DNA of 64,000 bases. Source: Roseateles saccharophilus. GTDB lineage: Bacteria; Pseudomonadota; Gammaproteobacteria; Burkholderiales; Burkholderiaceae_C. The notes under the pieces are model-generated. The model searched no databases. It had not been told where the DNA came from and saw nothing but the letters and a program-made list of their open reading frames with translations. The stretch spans positions 62,001 to 126,000 of the forward strand of contig NZ_SMBU01000010.1 of assembly GCF_004342485.1 (NCBI RefSeq), in the 5' to 3' direction. Made by a program: the position numbers and the translations under genes. Position 1 is the stretch's first letter. Each line of letters opens with the position of its first letter. Below are positions 1 to 9,263 of the stretch, piece by piece.

Positions 1-32
1 GTGCCGAGGAACGCGACGAAGCGACCGCCTGA
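1..32 (+). CDS. nirB: 3' end of an upstream gene, probably nirB (nitrite reductase large subunit)
   Basis: Ten in-frame codons end in TGA at 30-32 and read AEERDEATA. The tail lies 19 bases before nirD, the position nirB normally occupies, so the NirB assignment is inferred from order only. The fragment is too short to identify by sequence. Confidence 0.35.
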   Translation, partial: AEERDEATA

Positions 33-51
33 TCAACGCCGAGGAAACGAC

Positions 52-375
52 ATGACCTACACCCCCATCTGCCGCATCGACGACATCCTGCCCGACACCG
101 GCGTCGCCGCCCGCGTGGGCGACCGCCATGTGGCCGTGTTCCGCATCGGCGCCGAGCGCTTCCATGCCATCGACAACATCGACCCGCGCTCCGGCGCCAG
201 CGTGCTGGCCCGCGGCCTGGTGGGCAACATCGGCGAGCGCGTCGTCGTCGCGTCGCCGCTCTACAAGAACCATTTCGACCTGAGCACCGGCGAGTGCCTG
301 GAGGCGCCCGAGCAGTCGGTGCGCGCCCATGCCGTGTGCGTGCAGGACGGCCGCGTGCTGGTGGCACTGAACTGA
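52..375 (+). CDS. nirD: Nitrite reductase (NADH) small subunit NirD
   Basis: This 107-residue protein matches NirD, the Rieske-fold small subunit that pairs with NirB in the cytoplasm to reduce nitrite to ammonium with NADH. The Rieske beta-sandwich is recognisable, but the usual CxH and CxxH iron-sulfur ligands are absent (SGASVLARG and PLYKNHFDL occupy those positions). That is normal for NirD, so the subunit is structural rather than a cluster carrier. The ATG at 52 follows a GAGGAA ribosome site. An in-frame GTG at position 1 would add 17 residues that look like translated nirB and spacer. nirC follows after 17 bases, so the genes form one operon. Confidence 0.93.
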   Translation: MTYTPICRIDDILPDTGVAARVGDRHVAVFRIGAERFHAIDNIDPRSGASVLARGLVGNIGERVVVASPLYKNHFDLSTGECLEAPEQSVRAHAVCVQDGRVLVALN

Positions 376-392
376 AGCAAGAGGAGCAAACC

Positions 393-1205
393 ATGGCCTA
401 CGTCGTCCCCACCGAATTCGTCACCAAGATGGTGGACGCGGGTGAATCCAAGCTGCTGATGTCGACCCGCGACACGCTGATCCGCGCCTACATGGCCGGC
501 GCCATCCTGGCCCTGGCCGCCGCCTTCGCGGTGTCGGTCAACGTCAACTCCGGCAACCCGCTGCTCGGCGCCCTGCTCTTCCCGGTCGGCTTCATCCTGC
601 TCTACCTGATGGGCTTCGACCTGCTGACCGGCGTGTTCACGCTGGTGCCGCTGGCCGTGCTGGACAAGCGCCCCGGCGCCACCTGGGCCGGCGTGCTGCG
701 CAACTGGGGGTTGGTGTTCTGCGGCAACTTCGCCGGCGCGCTGACCGTGGCGGTCTTCATGGCCGTCATCTTCACCTTCGGCTTCAGCGAGGCGCCCAAC
801 GCCATCGGCCTGAAGATCGGCACCATCGGCGAGAGCCGCACGGTGGGCTATGCGGCCCACGGCGCCGCCGGCATGCTGACCCTCTTCATCCGCGGCGTGA
901 TGTGCAACTGGATGGTCTCGACCGGTGTCGTCGCGGCCATGATGTCGACCTCGGTGTCGGGCAAGGCCATCGGCATGTGGATGCCGGTGATGGTGTTCTT
1001 CTACATGGGCTTCGAGCACAGCATCGTCAACATGTTCCTGTTCCCGTCGGGCCTGATGCTGGGCGGCAAGTTCACGATCGCGGACTACATGATCTGGAAC
1101 GAGATCCCCACCGTGCTCGGCAACCTCGTCGGCGGCATCACCTTCGTCGGGCTGACGCTGTACTCGACGCACTACAAGACAGCCCCGAAGCGAGTCCTCG
1201 GCTGA
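393..1205 (+). CDS. nirC: Formate/nitrite transporter family protein, nitrite channel NirC-like
   Basis: A 270-residue inner-membrane protein of the FNT family, with about six membrane segments. It moves nitrite (or formate) across the inner membrane. The family's central-pore histidine is visible in GFEHSIVNM near residue 210. The start at 393 has a GAGGAG site just upstream. Longer in-frame extensions begin inside nirD and read as low-complexity sequence. Its place after nirD favours nitrite as substrate. The stop codon overlaps the start of the kinase/phosphatase gene (TGATG), so the two are translationally coupled. Confidence 0.92.
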   Translation: MAYVVPTEFVTKMVDAGESKLLMSTRDTLIRAYMAGAILALAAAFAVSVNVNSGNPLLGALLFPVGFILLYLMGFDLLTGVFTLVPLAVLDKRPGATWAGVLRNWGLVFCGNFAGALTVAVFMAVIFTFGFSEAPNAIGLKIGTIGESRTVGYAAHGAAGMLTLFIRGVMCNWMVSTGVVAAMMSTSVSGKAIGMWMPVMVFFYMGFEHSIVNMFLFPSGLMLGGKFTIADYMIWNEIPTVLGNLVGGITFVGLTLYSTHYKTAPKRVLG

Positions 1206-2935
1206 TGACGTTGCGCCTGTCGGTCGGCCAGCATTCGGAGGCCGGCCGCAAGCCGCTGAATCAGGACTTCCACGGCGTCGCGCAGCCCACCGATGCGCAG
1301 CGCCGCTCCCGCGGCATCGCGCTGGCCATCGCCGACGGCATCAGCAGCAGCGCGGTCAGCCAGGTGGCCAGCGCGGCGGCCGTGCGCGGCTTCCTGGAGG
1401 ACTACTACGGCACCTCGGAGGCCTGGACCGTGGGCCGCGCGGCCCAGTGCGTGCTGGCCGCCACCAATGCCTGGCTGCATGCCCAGACCCAGCGCGGCGA
1501 CGGCCGCTTCGACAAGGACCGCGGCCACGTCTGCAGCTTCAGCGCCCTCGTCTTCAAGGGCCGTGAGGTGCATCTGCTGCATGTCGGCGATACGCGCGCC
1601 TACCGCCTGCACCCCGGCGCGCTGGAGCAACTGAGCCAGGACCACCGCGTGCGCGTGGACGGCCAGACCTATCTCGGCCGCGCCTTGGGCGTGAGCCCGC
1701 ATCTGGAGATCGACCACGCCTGCTGGCCCGCCGAGGTCGGCGAGACCTTTGTGCTCGCCACCGACGGCGCCTACGAGCATCTGGACGCGGCCCGGGTGCA
1801 CGAGGTGCTGGCCGGCAGCGGCGCGGACCTGCAGGCCGCCTCCGAGGCCCTCGTCGCCGCGGCCCTGGCGGCCGGCAGCCCGGACAACGCGACGGTGATG
1901 CTGGCTCGCGTCGAGGCCCTGCCCGCCGCGCTGGCACCCGCCGTCAACCGCGACGGCCTGCGCCTGCCACCGCGCCTGGCCCCGCGCCAGGACTTCGAGG
2001 GCTATCGCGTCGTGCGCGAGCTGCACACCAGCGCGCGCAGCCAGGTCGTGCTGGCCGTGGACGCGGGCGGGCGCGAATGGGCGCTCAAGCTGCCTTCGGC
2101 CGAGCTCGCCACCAGCACGCGCGAGCTGGACCGCTTCGCCATCGAGGAATGGGTGGCCCGGCGCATCGACAGCCCCCACGTCATCAAGGCCGCGCCGGCC
2201 GACGCCAGGCGCGAGCACCTGTTCAGCGCGATGGAGTTCGTGCAGGGCCAGACGTTGGCCCAGTGGATGACCGACCACCCCGCGCCCGGCCTGGACGAGG
2301 TGCGCGAGATCATCGGCCAGATCGCCCGCGGCCTGCAGGCCCTGCATCGCAAGGAGATGCTGCACCAGGACCTGCGGCCCGAGAACCTCATCATCGACCG
2401 CCAGAGCACCGTCGTCCTCATCGACCTGGCCTCGGCCCATGTGGCCGGCCTGAGCGAAGGCATGGGCGGGGGCCTGGGCGATGCCAAGCCGCGCGACATC
2501 GCCGGCACGCTGCAGTACACCGCTCCCGAATACTTCAGCGGCGACGGCGGCACGCCGCTGTCCGAGCTGTTCTCGCTGGCCGTGCTGGCCTACCAGATGC
2601 TGACCGGCGCCCTGCCCTACGGCCTGGAGGTGACGCAGGTGCGCGGCCCGCGCGACCTGCACAAGCTTCACTATGTGCCGCTGCGCACGCGCCGGCCGGA
2701 TCTGCCGGAATGGCTGGACCGCGTGCTGCGCAAGGCGCTGCAGCCGCAGCCCGTGCGGCGTCAGCAGGCGCTGTCGGAGTTCGTACACGACCTGCATGCA
2801 CCGGGGCCGGAGTTCACGACACGTGACCGCACACCGCTGCAGCAGCGGCATCCGCTGTTGTTCTGGCGCGGGTTGACGTTGGTGTTCGGGTTGGCGACGG
2901 TGGTGCTGCTGGGGTTGCGGGCTAGCGGGCGTTGA
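1205..2935 (+). CDS. Bifunctional PP2C-type phosphatase / serine-threonine protein kinase with C-terminal membrane anchor
   Basis: A 576-residue fusion. Residues 1-240 are a PP2C phosphatase with metal-binding D21 (NQD) and D44 (IADG), then HVGDTRAYR, LATDGAYEH and SPDNATVML. Residues 265-545 are a Hanks-type kinase with K295 (ALK), catalytic D389 in HQDLRPEN (usually HRDLKPEN) and magnesium-binding D407 in IDLAS, which replaces the DFG motif. A hydrophobic helix at about 553-573 should anchor the C-terminus. It overlaps nirC by one base. A similar kinase gene lies between nirB and nasA in Pseudomonas aeruginosa (PA1782), so the link to nitrate assimilation recurs. Substrates are not known to me. 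Both active sites look largely intact, but the DFG change could lower kinase activity. Confidence 0.9.
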   Translation: MTLRLSVGQHSEAGRKPLNQDFHGVAQPTDAQRRSRGIALAIADGISSSAVSQVASAAAVRGFLEDYYGTSEAWTVGRAAQCVLAATNAWLHAQTQRGDGRFDKDRGHVCSFSALVFKGREVHLLHVGDTRAYRLHPGALEQLSQDHRVRVDGQTYLGRALGVSPHLEIDHACWPAEVGETFVLATDGAYEHLDAARVHEVLAGSGADLQAASEALVAAALAAGSPDNATVMLARVEALPAALAPAVNRDGLRLPPRLAPRQDFEGYRVVRELHTSARSQVVLAVDAGGREWALKLPSAELATSTRELDRFAIEEWVARRIDSPHVIKAAPADARREHLFSAMEFVQGQTLAQWMTDHPAPGLDEVREIIGQIARGLQALHRKEMLHQDLRPENLIIDRQSTVVLIDLASAHVAGLSEGMGGGLGDAKPRDIAGTLQYTAPEYFSGDGGTPLSELFSLAVLAYQMLTGALPYGLEVTQVRGPRDLHKLHYVPLRTRRPDLPEWLDRVLRKALQPQPVRRQQALSEFVHDLHAPGPEFTTRDRTPLQQRHPLLFWRGLTLVFGLATVVLLGLRASGR

Positions 2936-3003
2936 AGGGTTCTGCGCCTGGCGAGTAGTGCCCCGCTCGGCCGTCGACCAAGACCACGATAGGCTCGTTC
3001 ATC

Positions 3004-3471
3004 ATGAACGACTTCGACGCACTGCCGTACGACCTGCACAGCGGCCGGGAGCTGGAACTCATGCTCCTCGGCGTCAAGCCGCTGGCATCGTTCACGGATG
3101 AATATCCTGCAGATCCGTGTGAAGAGATCATCCCGGAGGCGGCCTTCAGACCGCACGTTCAGAGCGGAAAGCTGGAGCAGCGGGAGTACGTGGAACTTCT
3201 TGTCGGTACACCGCCGCAGAGTCGCCCCGATCTGAAGGGATTCCGCTGCATGCTCTATTCGCTACCGGGCGAAAGCTGGCGGATGGACGCCTACATCGAA
3301 ATGAAGGCGCGAGCGAGAGTTTCCGGGTGGAGCGAAGAGCTCGAACGCCTTGAAGGGAGTCTGCTCGGATACGAGGACTGGCAAACGGACGCGTGGATCG
3401 ACATGCTGCTCGCCAGGCCGCAAGCTAAACATGTGCCCTGGCTTGCGCGGTTAGCCCGTAGGTTGGGGTGA
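3004..3471 (+). CDS. Hypothetical protein of unknown family
   Basis: A 155-residue soluble acidic protein that I do not recognise. It has no signal peptide or membrane segment. The C-terminal half is amphipathic, with W residues at DAWIDM and HVPWLARL. Its base composition is visibly less GC-rich than the flanking genes and it uses more A/T-ending codons, which suggests recent acquisition. It has no obvious Shine-Dalgarno. The stop codon lies inside the first of two inverted palindromic repeats. It stands alone between the nitrite operon and the convergent ntrC gene, so context gives no function. Confidence 0.6.
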   Translation: MNDFDALPYDLHSGRELELMLLGVKPLASFTDEYPADPCEEIIPEAAFRPHVQSGKLEQREYVELLVGTPPQSRPDLKGFRCMLYSLPGESWRMDAYIEMKARARVSGWSEELERLEGSLLGYEDWQTDAWIDMLLARPQAKHVPWLARLARRLG

Positions 3472-3569
3472 ACAGCGTGAACCCCAACGCCTCCAGTGAA
3501 TCGGATGCATCACCCGCTTCATTGTCCCGCCGCGATGTTGGGGTTCGCTGCGCTCACCCCAACTTACGG
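3456..3569. repeat. Inverted pair of REP-like palindromic elements
   Basis: Two 33-base copies lie head to head: 3456-3488 on the + strand and 3537-3569 on the - strand. Each carries the core GTTGGGGTGA...GAACCCCAAC, itself an inverted repeat, preceded by CCGTA. About 50 bases separate them. They sit between convergent genes, where REP/BIME-type elements often act in termination or mRNA protection. Function here is inferred. The first copy supplies the stop codon of the preceding gene. Confidence 0.75.
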
Positions 3570-3589
3570 CATGCAGCCCGGCTCGAACC

Positions 3590-5062
<1,473 letters not shown>

Positions 5063-5096
5063 TCGGTTCCTCAACCGCGCCGGCGGGCTCGTGACC

Positions 5097-6203
5097 TCAG
5101 GGCAGCGGAATCGTGATTCGGAAGTTCGTCAGGCCCGGCTCGCTCTCGCAATCGATCATGCCCTGGTGCTGTTGGGCGATCGTCTGCGCGAGCGTGAGTC
5201 CGAGGCCCGAGCCGCCCTCCCGCCCCGAGACCAGGGGGAAGAAGATGCGATCCCGGATCTCGGCGGGGACGCCGGGACCGTTGTCCTCAATATGCAATTC
5301 CAATGCCAAGCGCCAGCGCTGCTTACCAATGGTCACCTGCCGGGCGACGCGGGTGCGCAGCGTGATCCGGGCGTCGCCGGCCGCGATGCGCGAACCGAGC
5401 GCCTGAGCGGCGTTCTGCACGATGTTGAGCACCATCTGGATCAACTGCTCGCGGTCGCCGCGGAAGTCGGGCAGCGAGGTGTCGTAATCGCGCTGGATGC
5501 GCAGGCCCCCGTTCGAGTTCTGATGCTCGATGAGCACGAGCGAGCGCACGCGCTCGCAGATCTCGTGGATGTTGACGTCGCCGACGACCTGGGCCTTGCG
5601 GTGCGGCGCGAGCAGCCGGTCCACCAGGCTCTGCAGGCGGTCCACCTCGTGGACGATGACCTGGGTGTATTCGTTCAGCTCGGGGTTGCCGTCCTGCAGT
5701 TCCAGCGCCAGCAACTGGGCCGCGCCACGGATGCCGCCGAGCGGGTTCTTGATCTCGTGGGCGAGGTTGCGCGTGAGCTCCTTGGTGGCCTGGACCTGGT
5801 CGAGGCTGCGCTCGTCGCGGTCCTGGCGGGCCTGCTGGGCGATCTCGATGAGCTCGACGAGCACGCGCGGCTCGCCGTCCTCGCCCGCGTCCATCTGCGA
5901 CACGATGACATGCACCGGCAGGCCGTCCTCGTGCGCCCAGGCGCCGCGGCGCAGCAACGCATCGAAGCGGCTGCTGGAGTAGTGGTTGGCGGCCACGCCG
6001 GCCAGGGTCTCGGTGAGGCGCTGGGCGTCGTCGAACCAGTCGGGCAGTTGGGCCTTCTGCACCGTGCGGCGCGACAGCCGCATGCCGTTCTCGAAGGCCG
6101 CGTTGGCAAACAGGCATTCGCCGTCGGCACGGGCGACGACGACCATCGTCGCCAGCAGGTCCAGGCCGGCGAACTCGGCCGGCAACAGATGCGCATCAGA
6201 CAT
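5097..6203 (-). CDS. ntrB: Nitrogen regulation sensor histidine kinase NtrB (NR(II))
   Basis: A 368-residue cytoplasmic histidine kinase/phosphatase that controls NtrC in response to PII. An N-terminal PAS-like region (about 10-120) precedes the H-box NLAHEIKNPLGG (phosphorylated His near residue 150), N-box NIVQNAAQA, G1 EDNGPGVP and G2 GREGGSGLGL. There are no membrane segments, as expected for NtrB. It is co-oriented with glnA upstream and ntrC downstream. A small secreted-protein gene and a GC palindrome separate it from glnA, so it may be partly uncoupled from glnA transcription. Confidence 0.96.
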   Translation of the reverse strand: MSDAHLLPAEFAGLDLLATMVVVARADGECLFANAAFENGMRLSRRTVQKAQLPDWFDDAQRLTETLAGVAANHYSSSRFDALLRRGAWAHEDGLPVHVIVSQMDAGEDGEPRVLVELIEIAQQARQDRDERSLDQVQATKELTRNLAHEIKNPLGGIRGAAQLLALELQDGNPELNEYTQVIVHEVDRLQSLVDRLLAPHRKAQVVGDVNIHEICERVRSLVLIEHQNSNGGLRIQRDYDTSLPDFRGDREQLIQMVLNIVQNAAQALGSRIAAGDARITLRTRVARQVTIGKQRWRLALELHIEDNGPGVPAEIRDRIFFPLVSGREGGSGLGLTLAQTIAQQHQGMIDCESEPGLTNFRITIPLP

Positions 6204-6276
6204 CGCTGCACTCGCAATGGGTAGTGCCCTGCCGAGTGGCCAGCGCGGTGCCGGCTCTGCCAGGCCGCTGCTGGCA

Positions 6277-6290
6277 CCCCCTCGAGGGGG
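6277..6290. repeat. Perfect palindrome CCCCCTCGAGGGGG
   Basis: A 14-base perfect palindrome in the 92-base gap between ntrB and the preceding gene. A related GC hairpin (CCGCCCCC TC GGGGGGCGG) occurs between phaC and phaA at 19967-19985. The pair looks like a dispersed intergenic family. The element could form a weak hairpin, but no U-tract follows. Confidence 0.5.
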
Positions 6291-6295
6291 CCGGG

Positions 6296-6787
6296 TCAGG
6301 AGGGCAGTTTGGCGATTTCGCGCTTGAGGGCCTGCACGTCGGCCTCGTAGCGGGAGATGTTGTCCTTGAGCTCGGCCATGCGGTCGAGGTACTTCTGATA
6401 GTTGCGCTCGTCGCCGCGGCGCTCGCCCTGGCCGTTGTTGAATTCCTTCTGCGCAGTGGCCAGGCGCTCCTCGGCCGAACGCAGCTCGGTCTGCAGCACG
6501 CGGCGGCGCTCGTCGTCGCGCGTGCGCTGCTGCTGGGCATCGACGCGGCCCTCAGCACCACGGCCCTCCGCGGACGGCGCCGGCGCGCTGCCGGCACGTG
6601 GCTTGGCCATCTGCATGACCGTGATGGGCGTGCCCTCGATGGTGCGGCAGCCCCTCTCGCTGGCTTCCTTGGCGCTCAGGGCGTCGGTGTAGAGCACCGG
6701 CGGGCCGGGGCAACGGTAGACCGTGCCCTCGGCTTGCGCGCCCAGAGCCACCAGTACGAGCAGGGCGGCAGGAAGTCGGTTCGGCAT
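6296..6787 (-). CDS. Small exported coiled-coil protein, DUF4124-like, between glnA and ntrB
   Basis: A 163-residue protein with a cleavable signal peptide (MPNRLPAALLVLVALGAQA). A short segment with two cysteines follows (VYRCPG...RGCRTIEG), then a basic/acidic coiled coil over roughly residues 90-160 (RRRVLQTELRSAEERLAT...). The first part resembles the DUF4124 domain found in periplasmic proteins of Burkholderiales; that link is tentative. The start at 6787 was chosen because it begins the signal peptide; upstream in-frame codons run through the glnA terminator. Function is unknown. It is transcribed in the same direction as glnA and ntrB. Confidence 0.7.
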   Translation of the reverse strand: MPNRLPAALLVLVALGAQAEGTVYRCPGPPVLYTDALSAKEASERGCRTIEGTPITVMQMAKPRAGSAPAPSAEGRGAEGRVDAQQQRTRDDERRRVLQTELRSAEERLATAQKEFNNGQGERRGDERNYQKYLDRMAELKDNISRYEADVQALKREIAKLPS

Positions 6788-6814
6788 GCCGGCATTGTGT
6801 ACGAAGGGCCGCAA

Positions 6815-6841
6815 CAAAAAAGGGGCCGCGTGTGCGGCCCC
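6815..6841 (-). terminator. Rho-independent terminator after glnA
   Basis: On the - strand, GGGGCCGC-ACAC-GCGGCCCC is followed by a run of six T, 46 bases downstream of the glnA stop. The 8-bp GC stem and T-run make it a textbook terminator, so most glnA transcripts should end before ntrB. Confidence 0.88.
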
Positions 6842-6886
6842 CTTGCGTGGGGATGGCAACGGCAGCGAAGTTGCTGCCCATGGCCA

Positions 6887-8302
6887 TCACAGCGCGTAGT
6901 ACATGTCGAACTCGACCGGGTGGGTCGCCATGCGGAAGCGGGTCACTTCCTGCATCTTCAGCTCGATGTAGGCATCGATGTAGCTGTCGGTGAACACGCC
7001 GCCCTTGGTCAGGAAGGCACGGTCCTTGTCCAGGTAGTCCAGCGCTTGGTCGAGGCTGTGGCAGACGGTCGGGATCTTCGCGTCTTCCTCGGGCGGCAGG
7101 TGGTACAGGTCCTTGGTGGCGGCTTCGCCCGGGTGGATCTTGTTCTCCACGCCGTCCAGGCCGGCCATCAGCAGCGCGGCAAAGGCCAGGTAGGGGTTGG
7201 CGGAGGGGTCCGGGAAGCGGGCTTCGATACGGCGGCCCTTGGGGTTGCCGACGTAGGGGATGCGGATCGAGGCCGAGCGGTTCTTGGCCGAGTAGGCCAG
7301 CTTCACCGGGGCTTCGAAGCCGGGCACCAGGCGCTTGTACGAGTTCGTGCCGGGGTTGGTGATGGCGTTCAGCGCACGGGCGTGCTTGATGATGCCGCCG
7401 ATGTAGTACAGCGCGAAGTCGGACAGGCCTGCATAGCCGTCACCGGCGAACAGGTTCTTGCCATCCTTCCACACGGACTGGTGCACGTGCATGCCGGAGC
7501 CGTTGTCGCCAACGAGGGGCTTGGGCATGAAGGTCGCGGTCTTGCCATAGGCGTGGGCGACGTTGGTGATGATGTACTTCTGCAGTTGCAGCCAGTCGGC
7601 GCGCTCGACGAGGGAGCTGAACTTGGTGCCGATTTCCATCTGGCCGGCGTTCGCCACTTCGTGGTGGTGCACTTCGACCGGGATGCCCATCTGCTCGAGG
7701 ATCAGGCACATTTCCGAGCGCATGTCCTGGCCGCTGTCGACCGGGGGCACGGGGAAGTAGCCGCCCTTGACCGTGGGACGGTAGCCGCTGTTGCCGTGCT
7801 CGTACTCCTTGGCGGAGTTCCAGGCGCCTTCCTCGGACTCGATCTTGAAGAACGAGCCGGACATCTCATTGCCCCAGCGCACGCTGTCGAAGATGAAGAA
7901 CTCGGGCTCAGGGCCGAAGAAGGCGGTGTCGCCCAGGCCGGAAGCCTTCAGATAGGCCTCGGCGCGCTTGGCCAGCGAACGCGGGTCGCGCTCGTAGGCC
8001 TTGCCGTCGGCGGGGTCGACCACGTCACAGGTCAGGATCAGCGTCGGCTCTTCGAAGAAGGGGTCGACGTTGGCCGTGTTGGGATCGGGCATGAGCAGCA
8101 TGTCCGAGGCCTCGATGCCCTTCCAGCCGGCGATCGAGGAGCCGTCGAAGGCGTGGCCCGACGTGAACTTGTCTTCATCGAAATGGGAGACCGGCACGGT
8201 GACGTGCTGCTCCTTGCCACGGGTGTCGGTGAAGCGGAAGTCGACGAACTTGACTTCGTTCTCCTTCACCATGTTCATCACATCGGCGACGGTCTTGGCC
8301 AT
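6887..8302 (-). CDS. glnA: Type I glutamine synthetase
   Basis: A 471-residue GSI that condenses ammonium and glutamate to glutamine with ATP, as a cytoplasmic dodecamer. Signatures seen are FDGSSIAGW near residue 55, EPEFFIFD, the ATP-binding segment [25 protein letters not shown], and [10 protein letters not shown], which carries the regulatory adenylylation tyrosine near residue 398. That site implies GlnE control. The ATG at 8302 follows an AGGAGC site; a TTG one codon earlier is unlikely. A sigma-54 promoter lies 80-95 bases upstream and a strong terminator follows, so it can be expressed alone under NtrC control. Confidence 0.98.
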   Translation of the reverse strand: MAKTVADVMNMVKENEVKFVDFRFTDTRGKEQHVTVPVSHFDEDKFTSGHAFDGSSIAGWKGIEASDMLLMPDPNTANVDPFFEEPTLILTCDVVDPADGKAYERDPRSLAKRAEAYLKASGLGDTAFFGPEPEFFIFDSVRWGNEMSGSFFKIESEEGAWNSAKEYEHGNSGYRPTVKGGYFPVPPVDSGQDMRSEMCLILEQMGIPVEVHHHEVANAGQMEIGTKFSSLVERADWLQLQKYIITNVAHAYGKTATFMPKPLVGDNGSGMHVHQSVWKDGKNLFAGDGYAGLSDFALYYIGGIIKHARALNAITNPGTNSYKRLVPGFEAPVKLAYSAKNRSASIRIPYVGNPKGRRIEARFPDPSANPYLAFAALLMAGLDGVENKIHPGEAATKDLYHLPPEEDAKIPTVCHSLDQALDYLDKDRAFLTKGGVFTDSYIDAYIELKMQEVTRFRMATHPVEFDMYYAL

Positions 8303-8380
8303 CAAAAGCTCCTAGCGGGATCGAGAGGGGTGGGTTGCTGCCGCTGGCGCACACGCGCCAACGGCCACGGAGGAAATCAA

Positions 8381-8396
8381 AGCAGGTTGCATGCCA
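8381..8396 (-). promoter_or_regulatory. Sigma-54 (RpoN) -24/-12 promoter of glnA
   Basis: The - strand reads TGGCATG-CAAC-CTGCT, with GG and GC exactly 12 bases apart as in the consensus TGGCAYR-N4-TTGCW. The predicted start site is near 8369, giving an approximately 67-base leader. A TGCACC half-site at 8400-8405 within TGCACCGACATGGG resembles half of an NtrC site, but it is too close to the promoter to be a typical enhancer. Confidence 0.8.
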
Positions 8397-8467
8397 GAGT
8401 GCACCGACATGGGTTGTCGCCAGGCTGCGCGGGGCATTATGTGACTCCGCCGGTTACAGCGCGAGGA

Positions 8468-9259
8468 CTATCGCACCAGCTCGGTGCCGATGAGCGCACC
8501 AAACTGGATCACGCCCTGTTTGAGGGCATCGTAGGCCGGCAAGAGGCGTTGGGCATCACCCTTGACGCCGAGCTCGATGCAGCGGCCCCATTGCGGGTGG
8601 TCGACGCTGGGCAGGCTGAAAACCTTGATGCCGTCGAAGCCGGCCTCGATGGCCTCCATCAACGGCGTCAAGCTGGCCTCCATGGCGCCCTGCACGATCA
8701 GCGAGCGCTCGGTGACGCCAACCTCGCGATGCAGTTGCGGATAGCGGTCCAGCACCCAGGCCATCATCGGGTGGGCCATCACCGGGAAGCCGGGCACGAA
8801 GTGCAGGTTGCCGACGAAGAAGCCGGGGATCTTGTTGAAGGGGTTGGGGATGATGCCGGCGCCTTCGGGGAAGACGCCCATCTCGAAGCGGCGCAGGCTG
8901 TCTGGTTCGTCGGCCCTGACGGTCTTGCCCTGCTCCTCGGCCATCTTCCGGATGCGCTGCCAGATCAGCTCGCGCGCCTCGGGATGCAGGGCCAGCGGGC
9001 GGCCGAGCGCGGCGGCGGCGGCCTGGCGGGTGTGGTCGTCGGGCGTGGCGCCGATGCCGCCGCAGCTGACCACCAGATCGCCGCTCGCGAAGACTTCGCG
9101 CAGTCGCGCCGTCAGTAGCTCGCGGTCGTCGCCCAGGTATTGCGCCCAGGACAGCTGCATGCCGCGCTGGGCCAGCAGCTCGATGAACTTGGCCAGATGC
9201 GCGTCCTGGCGCTTGCCGGACAGGATCTCGTCGCCAATGATGAGCAGGCCGATCTGCAT
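8468..9259 (-). CDS. Competence/damage-inducible protein A-like, molybdopterin-binding domain protein
   Basis: A 263-residue protein starting MQIGLLIIGDEILSGKRQD, the N-terminal MoCF-biosynthesis fold of CinA. The motif SCGGIGATPDDHT is conserved. Full CinA is about 400 residues and carries a C-terminal PncC nicotinamide-nucleotide amidase domain; that domain is absent. The protein may therefore be an ADP-ribose-type pyrophosphatase or a nucleotide-binding protein of unknown role. The start at 9259 is four bases after the EI24 gene stop. The remaining upstream 5' sequence is the glnA promoter region of the neighbour. Confidence 0.85.
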   Translation of the reverse strand: MQIGLLIIGDEILSGKRQDAHLAKFIELLAQRGMQLSWAQYLGDDRELLTARLREVFASGDLVVSCGGIGATPDDHTRQAAAAALGRPLALHPEARELIWQRIRKMAEEQGKTVRADEPDSLRRFEMGVFPEGAGIIPNPFNKIPGFFVGNLHFVPGFPVMAHPMMAWVLDRYPQLHREVGVTERSLIVQGAMEASLTPLMEAIEAGFDGIKVFSLPSVDHPQWGRCIELGVKGDAQRLLPAYDALKQGVIQFGALIGTELVR

Positions 9260-9263
9260 GTTT

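Noticed and set aside
1172-2851. Long - strand open frame (559 codons) opposite the kinase/phosphatase gene
   Set aside because: It is a high-GC antisense frame: its protein is rich in His, Gln, Ala and Gly without domains, and the + strand gene has clear motifs throughout.
6213-6229. Sigma-54-like sequence upstream of ntrB
   Set aside because: GCAA and GTGCC are present on the + strand, but the spacing is one base too long and the -24 box reads GGGCAC rather than TGGCAC.
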